DNA of 64,000 nucleotides from Melanopsichium pennsylvanicum (taxonomy: Eukaryota; Basidiomycota; Ustilaginomycetes; Ustilaginales): contig OAPG01000002.1 in assembly GCA_900208305.1 (NCBI GenBank), positions 992,001-1,056,000 on the forward strand, in the 5' to 3' direction. Within the stretch, counting starts at the first letter, position 1, and each line of letters opens with the position of its first letter. The notes below the pieces were generated by a model. The model ran no database searches, was not told the DNA's origin, and saw only the letters and a list, made by a program, of their open reading frames with translations. The position numbers and the translations under genes were made by a program. Positions 42,670 to 51,598 of this stretch are shown one piece after another.

Positions 42670-43434
42670 ATTACTCCGCTCGGTTGTTCCTTCCGTACTT
42701 GCATGCCTGTCGACGTGCCTTTATAGGCTTCGACGCCACTATCGCATCTGCAGACCATTCACAGATTTTTATACATTGGGATTTTTAGCAAGCTCACCCT
42801 GCTTGCCATTACCCATTTTTAGCAATTGGAGATCAACGGTTTCCAGGTTTTGTGGCCACCCTTCGAGAGATTTAAGTTGCTTTTTTGGTCTCTATTCAGC
42901 GACACTCCTGACGTGCAGCATTGTGTGGCGACACTTGACCGAGAAGAAGCATAAGCGCGCAGCCACTGCTTACTGTAAACTGTACTGTAATTTACTGTGC
43001 TGTTGTCTCTCCTCTCCACCCTCACACCGACTGGCAGCACAAATGCTCGAACATTGCTTGTGCAGTGATTACTGCACAGTCTTGCCTTTCGGACTTTGCC
43101 AAATCGAAACTCTACTGTAAAGTGCTGTGATTTACTGTACATACATACTCTTGCAAGGCCCTAGGTAAGCATGCTGAACCTGGACCGTTTTTTCCGATTG
43201 TTCGTCTATTAAGAAGCTCGTCTCTCGTGGCACGAACGCCATGCTTCTCCTGTTCAAGCACCACTTCCAAGACTATCCGTGCCATGAATCTTTGAGATGA
43301 AGGAACAACGGCATCTCATCCTGCCTTGCAGCTGATATGCCCCAAAGCTCAGCTAGCCGAGTTTCCAGATGCTCCTGCGGTTCTTACAACCTGTCTTCCC
43401 GCGCCCGCCCCGTTTCGCCGTCGAGCTTTGTCTC

Positions 43435-43482
43435 TGTCTCCGTCCCTGTTCCCGTCCCTGTCTCCGTCCCTGTCTCCGTCCG
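43435..43482. repeat. four 12-bp tandem units (TGTCTCCGTCCC)
   Basis: Units at 43435, 43447, 43459 and 43471; units 1 and 3 are identical, units 2 and 4 differ at one or two bases. Pyrimidine-rich minisatellite in the leader side of the velvet gene. Confidence 0.85.
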
Positions 43483-44648
43483 CATCTCTGTCTCTGGTTT
43501 CTGGACGTGATAGAGACGCAAAGACTGCCCTTATGATGTCGCCTCACATCATCTCTACGTCTGTTACCAGCGTCTCATCTTTCGTTCTCATTTGAGACCT
43601 ACAGCCACGCTTCCGCTATCACCACCAAGATCCGCACCTTCACCGTATCACCAATTGACCTGGCCTCTTCGAGGTCACTCAAACATTTTCTCGGAAGAGC
43701 CGCAAAAAGATTCATTTTTTCCCCGAGCCTTCGTCTTAGAATCAGAATATCCAACATCTGCCTTTGGTTTCCCAACGTGCCAATTCAAATCCAACAGCCA
43801 CCTTCCATCATTTTACTCTCTCGAGCGTGCCGACACCCAGCCGTTCTCACGCAACAGCATCAAGCGATCACGGAACCGGCGGTGTCTCTCTTATCCTTAG
43901 GTGATAGTCCTCAATCTGGACCGTACAAAGCGGTATTCCCATCTGTGATTGTTTGCTCGTCAAAAGTTCCTGCGCCGGTTCACTTCAAGAGTAGAAAAGA
44001 CGGCAACGTCCAATTGTTCCATCTGTGGTCGTCAAACAAGCCGACGGCCTTGTTGCATCTTACCCACAAGCTCATCTTTGCCCAGTCCCGTCTACCGCAA
44101 TTTCATTGTAAGTGCTTTCCTCCCCGCTGGCCGCTCTTCGCCGCCACATCACACGTCCCACATCAGCTGCTCAGCTAGGTTCAAACGACGCCTATCGCGC
44201 TTAGCAGATTCGTCGCAGCGGGAGCTGCTTCACTGCTGCCATCTGCCATATTGCGCATCCTCCATTGCTCAAATAGGCACTCAGTCATAGGTACATACAG
44301 CCGAGCTGCCTGACATCCGAGGCCAGTGAGACTTCAAGCTTGTTCTGCCGCTCCCATCCCCACCAAGAGGACGTCTTGCCATCCAATTGGAATTGTCGCG
44401 AGTGCTCGATGGTGGGAATGTGGACCCCACTTCTCAATGTCATTCTTCCTCGCATACAAAGCTTTTCAATTGACAATCAGCTTTTGCTTCATCTCTTGAC
44501 CTTTCTCTCTTCAATGCAGCTCGGATCCGGCATCTGGCGTCCTCCCACCCAACAGATCAACTGTTCCGGTCTTGAACCTTCTCGCTGTCGGTCCAAGCAT
44601 TCTCTACGCGATTCACTTTCGCTGCAGACAACAGTCAAAAGGCCAGCA

Positions 44649-46073
44649 ATGTCGCGTTCCGAAGCCGAAGAGCGTGATGCTGCCTTTGCAAGCGGAAGTG
44701 CCGCTGGCCCTTCCAATGCATCCGAGCATCCTCCCCAGCGTCGTGAGAGACCTGACGAAAGACCCACGCCCGCCTTTGGATACCCGGTCGAAGATCCGCA
44801 TCGACCTCACTTGCCTCACGATTGGTATCCAGACACTTACGCTCAGCGCTCAGCTAACAATCAACATCCGCCCGACTTTCCGAGGACACATCAACATAGC
44901 CCTTCGCGAGAGTGGCAGTATCATCACGAGCTCGAAGTGATGACGACACCAGAAGAGCAGGAACGCTCCTATGGCGGACCTTCCTCGCGATCTGGCCGCC
45001 CTGCAGAAATGGAACAACATCAGCAACATCCATACAGCGGTGTTTCCGCTGCTGCTCGAGGTTCGGCCGACGAATTCGGGCCACGGCCAACTTCGGATGA
45101 ACGACCAAGCCTGGAAGGTTTCTCGAGGGTGGAAGATGGGAAGCGATACAGACTTGTGGTGGTTCAGCACCCAAGCCGGGCCAGAATGTGTGGCTTCGGT
45201 GACAAAGATCGACGACCTCTCAGCCCTACTTTGATTGTAAAGCTTATCATTACCGATGAAGCCACCGGCGAGGAGTTCAGTCCATTAGTGATCAACACAT
45301 CGCTCTTCTTGCTTGCTACCGATCTCTGTCATCCTGACGACCTCATGCTGGCACCCAGAAATATTCTTGTGCACCATCACGCCTCGTCACTTCCCGTTCA
45401 ACCCATGCAGCACGGCGGACACGCTGGCTATCCTGGAGACGAATACGCACATCGCTCAGGATTAAGCTATGGCAACTTTGGTGGAGATGGCCAAGCTGAT
45501 GGCGACTACCGCTCCGGCAACGGCGCACAAGTTTCCGGCTCACCAGATAGCGCTATGCGCGGCGGGTCTAGCGCATCGTCGTCCAGAAGCCCCTTTGATC
45601 GTCCGCCGCAAGGTTCTATGCAATTTGGAGGTGGAAGTCTTGTTCCAGGTCAAGCAGAATCGTACACACGCAACCTGGTAGGTGCAGCGGTCGCCAGTGC
45701 CTCAGTACTTAAGGACGAACAGGACAAGTGGTGTATCTTTTTCGTCTTTCAGGACATTTCTGTGCGAACCGAAGGGGTTTACCGAATCAAGCTCATGTTT
45801 GTCAACCTCGAGGTCCGAGGCCGCGTGGGGACGGGTGTCGCCGAGGCGCTGGCTGAGACCTATACCGAGCCCTTTACGGTCCATTCGCCCCGACGCTTCC
45901 CAGGCATGCTCGATCCGACGCCGTTGTCGCGCAAGTTAGCTTCGCAGGGCATCAAGATTCCAGTTCGGAACGACAAGAAGAAACAGAGGAGGAGGAACGA
46001 CGATGGAGACAATGGCGGCGATGGGATGGGCGATTATGATGGCGGGTCGGGTGGCGACGACGATGATGATTAG
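44649..46073 (+). CDS. velvet-domain regulator, VelB-like
   Basis: Fungal transcriptional regulator that couples development and secondary metabolism, often to light; velvet proteins dimerise and bind DNA. The velvet domain is split by an insertion, as in VelB: part 1 (about 160-230) reads RYRLVVVQHPSRARMCGFGD, then DRRPLSPTLIVKLIITDEA; part 2 (about 338-443) reads QDKWCIFFVFQDISVRTEGV, then YRIKLMFVNLE and FTVHSPRRFPGMLDPTPLSR. The insert of about 110 residues is rich in G, S and Q. The N-terminal 150 residues are disordered and Pro/His-rich; the C-terminus has a basic cluster KKKQRRRND and an acidic GDDDDD end. In-frame ATGs also exist at 44409 and 44514; I prefer 44649 because MSRSEAEERDAAF looks like a natural start. 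U. maydis has more than one velvet gene; orthology is not settled here. Confidence 0.88.
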   Translation: MSRSEAEERDAAFASGSAAGPSNASEHPPQRRERPDERPTPAFGYPVEDPHRPHLPHDWYPDTYAQRSANNQHPPDFPRTHQHSPSREWQYHHELEVMTTPEEQERSYGGPSSRSGRPAEMEQHQQHPYSGVSAAARGSADEFGPRPTSDERPSLEGFSRVEDGKRYRLVVVQHPSRARMCGFGDKDRRPLSPTLIVKLIITDEATGEEFSPLVINTSLFLLATDLCHPDDLMLAPRNILVHHHASSLPVQPMQHGGHAGYPGDEYAHRSGLSYGNFGGDGQADGDYRSGNGAQVSGSPDSAMRGGSSASSSRSPFDRPPQGSMQFGGGSLVPGQAESYTRNLVGAAVASASVLKDEQDKWCIFFVFQDISVRTEGVYRIKLMFVNLEVRGRVGTGVAEALAETYTEPFTVHSPRRFPGMLDPTPLSRKLASQGIKIPVRNDKKKQRRRNDDGDNGGDGMGDYDGGSGGDDDDD

Positions 46074-46659
46074 CTTTTTGAATCGCAATGCATGAAACCG
46101 TCCTGTTCACGCACACAGGCTTGTCGAAATGCCATGTTGGATTGCCACACAGCTAGCCTTTCACTGATTGAGGCGCGCAACGGACGCACCTTCGCATTAT
46201 TACGTTGGACTTCCTGCACGAATTTGAAACTGATTCGCTTTGTTTGCTGTGTCTCACCAACAGGCTGTCCAGGAAGGCGGCTTTGTGTTGGCAAAGTCAA
46301 GCTCAAGGTTTGGCATGTGCTTTATCAAGATGCCTTTCAAAGCTATTAGAGGAGACCCGCGTGAGCACAAATGAAGTTTTGTTAGGCCGTACCCTGTATC
46401 CAATGTTCGGGTGTGTTTTTGGGAAGTCACGTGTGCGGGATTAGCGGACGCTTTCAATTTCGGGTATGGACCCGATTTCGATTCGAGTGTGATGTTGAGG
46501 AAATCGCTTTGTTCGCTTCCGAATTCAGCACCGTGTGAGAAGGTGCGCATTGCTGGTCACCATCTCCAGAGCACCTCATCTGAACCTTAACAAGCCATTA
46601 TCTACTACGTCACATTTCCCTACATCATCTCTCGACTGTTGGAGACGTTTTTCTTCACA
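46074..46659. other. velvet-COX13 intergenic region
   Basis: 586 bp between tandem plus-strand genes. It carries a CCAAT (46400-46404) and a TCACGTG (46427-46433) close together, about 230-260 bp upstream of COX13. No gene seen. Confidence 0.5.
46400..46433. promoter_or_regulatory. CCAAT plus TCACGTG pair upstream of COX13
   Basis: CCAAT at 46400-46404 is the site of the HAP2/3/5 (NF-Y) complex, which drives respiratory genes in fungi; the E-box TCACGTG at 46427-46433 suits a Cbf1-type bHLH factor. Their closeness and distance to the start fit a real promoter module, but this is inference from motifs only. Confidence 0.4.
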
Positions 46660-47501
46660 ATGGCATCTCGATTCGCAGCAGGTCTTTTTGGTCGTGCCCT
46701 CACCTCTGGCTCCACCGCCGCTGCCCGCGTTCAGGGTCAGTCGGCCGTTCGTCGCCTTGCAACCGCCGCTGGTGAAAACGAGTTCGTCGCCGAACGTGCA
46801 CACCACAAGGAGCATGCTGGCAGTAAGTGTTCACCTTTCAACGATCCAGCTCTTGTTTGAAGACGAAGTATGGTTTTGACGGTGGAGGCAGCAGGAATTG
46901 GAAGTAGGTTCAAGAGGGAGCAACAATAGGATCAAGGATGGGAATCAGTCAAGCAAGCGCAAGTGTAATGGGCCTCTACAAATTCGTAGGATGCAAGGCG
47001 GGACTAGCTGGGAGTTTTCGATGGAAGGGTTGAGCTTTTAGACTCGACGTCAGATGTCGACACACTGCGCCTTTTCACGGAAACAAGTTTACTGACATAT
47101 ACCGCATCTTTTCCTTGCACTTTTCGTGGCTGGGGCATCGCAGAGTCCGCTGACCTCTGGCGCAAGGTTTCCCTCTACGTCTGCATCCCTGGCTGTAAGT
47201 CTCCTCCTCTCAGTCTTTTCCCTTTCCCACTTTACAAGGTACTGACATCTTTTGGGATCCACTTTCTCCCCCATCGCGCACATTGTCGTTCTTCACAGCC
47301 ATCGTCCTCGGTGTCTACATCTACGGCATTGAGAAGCACCACTACGACCACGCGGTGCACGAATACCACGAGAACGACAACCAACCCCCTGAGCGCACCT
47401 TTTACGAGTACAACAACATTCGTCGCAAAGCTTTTCCCTGGGGTGACGGAAGCAAGAGCTTCTTCCACAACGACATGATCAACCACCCCAAGGACCCTTA
47501 A
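46660..47501 (+). CDS. COX13: cytochrome c oxidase subunit VIa (Cox13), three exons
   Basis: Small nuclear-encoded subunit of respiratory complex IV in the mitochondrial inner membrane. Exons 46660-46822, 47144-47194 and 47299-47501 join in frame to 138 residues. Donors are GTAAGT in both cases; acceptors TCGCAG and TTCACAG; TACTGAC-type branch sites lie in both introns (near 47090 and 47242). The presequence is basic and acid-free (MASRFAAGLFGRALTSGSTA and on to VRRLATAAGE). The mature part reads HHKEHAGKSADLWRKVSLYV, one transmembrane helix CIPGSIVLGVYIYGI, then EYHENDNQPPERTFYEYNNI and RRKAFPWGDGSKSFFHND, the conserved intermembrane-space end of the family. Intron 1 is long (321 nt) for this window. 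Confidence 0.95.
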
Positions 47502-48254
47502 AGCATCATTTGCTTCCATCACCCCCCTTTGAAGAAGTGGATAGGATGATCGTTTGATGCGCGCGTGTGTTCTCTTTCACACACACTCTCTCTCGCGTGG
47601 GGTAGAAATTGAAATCACATCACCCAGCTTTCTCTTTAAAGGTCAAGTGTGTGGTGAATTTAGTGTTGAGCGGTGCTTTCTTTACTGACGGATAGAGAAG
47701 AGGCGAATGAGTGTTCTCGCTCGCTGTGAATGACTGGATGCACGGAACGATGCACAAATTGTGGCTTGAGTCGACCTTCCTTTCCTTTCAAAGACGATCG
47801 CCGGCATGATCTCATAACGCAAAAATCAATATTCTATTACTGCGTGATGAGATGCATCATTGTTCCTCAGCATTCATCGTTGTCTCTCTCGCTACGCAGA
47901 GACTTGACACACCACCATCGACATATACCAAAACTTGTGTCTCACGTTGAGCATGCACTTCCTGCAGCTCAATGTCGGTGCAGGTATCACAAGGCCTGGA
48001 CGCTGTCCCTGCCACTGTGGTACCTAGTCCCGATATTCTTCTGCTTCAAAAAAGTCCATCCCTGACGATACTCAATCTCAGAGGCTGAGCGGTGAAAACC
48101 AGCGCTGATCAAATCGATCCGCTCAGAAGGGCCCATCCAGTATAAGCTGATGCTGCGGTTGCTGTGCATCAAGATCTGGAATCCAGAGTCAGGTAGTTCC
48201 ATCTCAGATGGTTGTCGATCTCTGGAGTCCTACTCGAGCCTGTTTCGCCGTCAG

Positions 48255-48285
<31 letters not shown>

Positions 48286-48383
48286 TCGCGGTCTTCTGCA
48301 TTTACTTGCGTCCGCATAGCCTGTTGGAGTAGAGGCAAGCTGAGCTTGATTCGAATTTGGCTAACCTTATAATGTTTCCATAG
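47502..48383. other. gene-free stretch after COX13
   Basis: Contains the COX13 3' flank and an (AC)13 microsatellite (48259-48284). No gene seen. Confidence 0.5.
48259..48284. repeat. (AC)13 microsatellite
   Basis: Thirteen uninterrupted AC dinucleotides. Likely polymorphic between strains. Confidence 0.95.
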
Positions 48384-48830
48384 GGATTAGCAGAAGGGAC
48401 GAAAATCATCGTTGCAGGCGATTTCAATCTCGTCGACGGGCCTTGGGATGCATCGTCACGTCAATGTATACTCGCTCTTGCTGAGTACGTGGCAGATTGA
48501 ATGGTGCAGCAACATCTTGAGTGTTTCATCCCTCTTGACACCGTCACCTGTCTAACAGGCCTTTAGCAAGACAAAGGTACAACATTTTATTTCACATTCT
48601 CAAGCGTAGCAATCAATCGAACTTGAGACTGGAGCGGGAAGATTGAACCACTTTAGAGTAACATTTCCCACTCGATCAAGACAAGCACAACGACCGATGT
48701 TGGCACAAGCATCGTGTACAGCTGAATGATTCAAATAATGACATTTTCTCGAGCTCCAGATCAACGATAATTTGGTTCACCTTTCACTAAGAAAGGAATC
48801 ACAATCTGGTGCTCGGGGTTAACGAGGTCA
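48384..48830 (+). mobile_element. LINE-type endonuclease remnant
   Basis: In one frame the DNA encodes GLAEGTKIIVAGDFNLVDGP then WDASSRQCILALAEYVAD before a stop; VAGDFN is the signature of the exonuclease-endonuclease-phosphatase domain of non-LTR retrotransposons. The same frame continues through several stops with the weaker pieces GTTFYFTFSSVAINRT and SNISHSIKTSTTTDVGTS, matching the order of the domain's end (a YxW/Y-F-S block, then a T-S/T-D block before DH). A second phase near 48763 gives DNLVHLSLRKESQSG, as expected after the DH motif. Stops at 48498, 48565 and beyond plus a phase change mark it as dead. No reverse transcriptase is visible. Confidence 0.55.
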
Positions 48831-49308
48831 TCAAAGGGCAGGCTATACATCTTGACAAAAAGCTGCGGGCTTGATGATCAGCTGACGTGTGGTACGCGAG
48901 CTACGAGTGTCACGAACTAGCTTGCGCTGTAAATTTGACAACAGCCACGATGTAAACCAAATGTTTCGGCACAGTTGCGCTTGGCCACGCCAAATTCACT
49001 TAGGCTGCACCCTGTCGTGTCATGTCGGCTGTATTTTCGTCAACTGAACCTTGCATTCAACATAAGGCGCCGGTCGTGATCCACATCCAACAATCTCGAG
49101 GACGGATGGTTACTATCTGAAAACCGATCTTTGAAGAAGGAACTTGTCTAAAGAAGCTGATTGGTGATTGAAAGAGTAACATAACGTTCCTACGCAAATA
49201 CAACTGACTAGGTTCAAGGCGAGCTACAAATTGAGTCAGTGAACAAGGTTCAGAAGCTGCAAGAGCGCTGAACTCGATAACATGGTAACGCAGGACAGAC
49301 ATAATTAG
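48831..49308. other. gene-free stretch downstream of the mannosyltransferase
   Basis: No recognisable coding sequence; may include more of the eroded retroelement, but nothing readable. Confidence 0.4.
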
Positions 49309-50619
49309 CTATTGGGGCTCGCCTTCGACTGCACCTCGCCACCACTTTGGCAGACAAGAGTAACCTTCGCGGTCAAATGACTGTTTGGGATCACAATTAC
49401 ATCTGCCTGTGTCATGGAACTTTTTACGGTTAGAAGGACAATGGTTCCACGGATTGTGGAAGTAACCAATGTCATCAAAATGGTGCAATCGACTCCTATC
49501 GAGCATGACGCTGACGGCAATCGAGTGGACAGGGGCATCTCCCCATCGCTCGTAGAAAAAGCCACCAGCTTTGTCCAGCCAATCGAAATAGTCTAGATAC
49601 TCTTTTGATCGCCACCAACGAAGATCGCCAATTTCAAAGTTGGACCACATATGGCAGCCCTGCCATTGACTGCCCATGACTCGTGGCGATTCATCTATCA
49701 AGAAGTGAAGGCTAGGGTCTTTGGCAAGGTAGTCAGGATGCGCAGCGATGAACTTTTGGGTCTCTGACCACAGCGTAGTGACCGTATCCATGTACTCGTA
49801 GAGAGCCATGGTGAAACCGTAGGTCTTGTTGTTCATCTGCATGAAGACGAAAGGATCGTAGTCAAGATCGCAGTAGAGCTTGATACCCGGTTCGACGCGC
49901 CAATAGTAATCGAGGTCAAGTGTAAGTTCGTGACGGAAGAAAAAACCGGATTGATATCGACACATGTGACGGTAGGATTCGGAAGATCCGTAGATAATGT
50001 CTTTCATCCTGACGCGAGTCTCTGCAGCCTTTTCTTGGGAGATAAAGTCAGGATAACCCCAGTGCTCTTTTGGGATGAGACCAAAGCGGCACTCGCTGCG
50101 GGTCATCTGACGTACGCCGCGCTTGAACTCTTCGGTGAAAGGTTGTTCGTTGAGAAAGATCCAGGGGTAACCGTACTTTCGGTTGAACTTTTCTTCGACG
50201 TCGCGCATGGACTCACGCATACCTTCTAGCTCCGAGTTTCGAACCAGGACGATGAAGCCAGCCTTTGCTCGAGGAGCCTGATTTGCCATTTGAGGAATAA
50301 AGGTAGGAGGGTAAAGGTTGCCATCTTCACCTACCTGTGCCCACTTTGAGAGTTCTTCGATCGAGGAAGGTGCGCCAGGGTTGTGCGTGTACATGTCGGC
50401 GACGGAATTGGGTGATGGGTAAGAGGCAGCCGCATTGTTGGGGTTTTGCCAATGGGTAGAGAAGGCGGGAAGCGAATTCCAGCCGTTGCGGACGTTTTGG
50501 ACGCCATTGCTGGAGAAGGAGAGGTAAGTGGAAAAAGTGAGGACAAAAAGGAAGATGGTGACAAGCACAACCAGCCTCTGAGGGCGACGAAAAAGAGCGT
50601 CGAGGAAGCCAGATGCCAT
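49309..50619 (-). CDS. alpha-1,2-mannosyltransferase, KRE2/MNT1/KTR family (GT15)
   Basis: Golgi type II membrane enzyme that adds alpha-1,2-mannose to O- and N-glycans from GDP-mannose. The 436 residues begin with a short cytosolic tail and one signal anchor (about 14-33, RLVVLVTIFLFVLTFSTYLS), a stem of about 75 residues, then the GT15 catalytic domain: KAGFIVLVRNSELEGMRESM, YGYPWIFLNEQPFTEEFKRG, MCRYQSGFFFRHELTLDLDY, YYWRVEPGIKLYCDLDYDPF and the C-terminal HFDDIGYFHNPWNHCPSNRK. The glutamate in WRVEPG is a conserved active-site residue of the family. Paralogue identity (KRE2, KTR1 and so on) cannot be fixed. No introns. Confidence 0.95.
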   Translation of the reverse strand: MASGFLDALFRRPQRLVVLVTIFLFVLTFSTYLSFSSNGVQNVRNGWNSLPAFSTHWQNPNNAAASYPSPNSVADMYTHNPGAPSSIEELSKWAQVGEDGNLYPPTFIPQMANQAPRAKAGFIVLVRNSELEGMRESMRDVEEKFNRKYGYPWIFLNEQPFTEEFKRGVRQMTRSECRFGLIPKEHWGYPDFISQEKAAETRVRMKDIIYGSSESYRHMCRYQSGFFFRHELTLDLDYYWRVEPGIKLYCDLDYDPFVFMQMNNKTYGFTMALYEYMDTVTTLWSETQKFIAAHPDYLAKDPSLHFLIDESPRVMGSQWQGCHMWSNFEIGDLRWWRSKEYLDYFDWLDKAGGFFYERWGDAPVHSIAVSVMLDRSRLHHFDDIGYFHNPWNHCPSNRKKFHDTGRCNCDPKQSFDREGYSCLPKWWRGAVEGEPQ

Positions 50620-51594
50620 GATGTGTCAGCGGTGAGCTATGTCCAGCCGCGATCTGACTGGTTGCGTGCTCTTTTTTGAAGCTTGACCGTGAGAATACGG
50701 ATCGGTGGGGCCGAAATGTGGGAAGTTGAGTGCAATGTGTCAAGGTCGGGTGATGGTGGGTGTGAATGTGATTATTTAATGTCGAAAAGATAGCGTCACC
50801 AAAATTGATGTAGGCAATCCACGACCAGCGTGATGAGACTGACAAAGGCTGTCAGGTTGATATGGTTGGGATGTTCGCCGTGCTTCTGTCTACTAGTTGT
50901 GCTAATCGGAGAACTGGGAAGCAGGTCGAGGTGAATGGAGGAAGGGACACAAGGCAAAGAGAGACACAGTAGTGTTGAGAATTGGTTCAAATGTCAGAAT
51001 GCTCAGGTTCCAAGTTTGACGCCAGATGTAGCCGCGAAGGGGCCAGCAGGAAGAAATTATTTAGGATTGAGACAGCAGAGCACAGCACAGCATTATGCAA
51101 AACCACGCCGAAACGGTAGAAAATTCCAGCTTTGTCTCTGCATTCTGATGATTTGTGCCGAAGAAACACATGAGTCGTAATTTTCTGTATTGTAAAGTAA
51201 ATTATTTACATTATATCACTGTAACTTACTCGACTCGAACTCGCGCCTGTTTCAATTGACAGCAAACGCGCACGTCCAACTCAAAATCTGCTTGATATGT
51301 ATGACACCAGATATTAATTAAGACACATTTTAAAGCAAAAGGCTCAAGCTCAAGCCTGACACGAGTAAAAAAGGACATCATTATTATCACCACAGTCAAC
51401 CGCGCGTTTGGGTGTTGAACCCTGTCATCTTCAGTTTGACACCCTATTGACCAACTATAGTATTAACCTAAACTACTTTCAAACACTATCAACGTGTGCC
51501 CTCACTTGGGCCACATGCTCATCTATCACTCTTTTCTCTGTTCTTTGTTGAGGTCATTCACGCTGAGCATGGCTTCTGCTGCAGAGGCTTGGCT
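50620..51594. other. divergent mannosyltransferase/zinc-finger promoter region
   Basis: 975 bp between divergent genes. An AT-rich part at 51181-51225 contains degenerate copies of the TTTAC/GTAAA element. A nine-codon upstream ORF begins at 51569 (separate entry). No gene seen otherwise. Confidence 0.5.
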
Positions 51595-51598
51595 ATGA
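51569..51598 (+). promoter_or_regulatory. upstream ORF overlapping the zinc-finger start codon (ATGA)
   Basis: ATG at 51569 opens MASAAEAWL and ends at TGA 51596-51598. The main ATG is 51595-51597, so stop and start overlap as ATGA. This arrangement permits termination-coupled reinitiation and would limit translation of the zinc-finger protein, provided the mRNA starts upstream of 51569. Confidence 0.5.

Larger units (their letters stand above)
42427..44648. other. 2.2 kb intergenic and velvet-gene leader
   Basis: No convincing gene. It holds an exact 14-bp tandem pair (42642-42669), a cluster of ACTGTAAA/TTTACTGT elements (42970-43000 and 43113-43141), a 12-bp tandem repeat (43435-43482), and a possible 5'-UTR intron with donor GTAAGT at 44108 and acceptor CTCAG near 44175. 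In-frame ATGs of the velvet gene at 44409 and 44514 fall in its last part. Confidence 0.45.

Noticed and set aside
43777..44178. 133-codon plus-strand frame upstream of the velvet gene
   Set aside because: No domain, overlaps other frames and a likely 5'-UTR intron; judged leader sequence.
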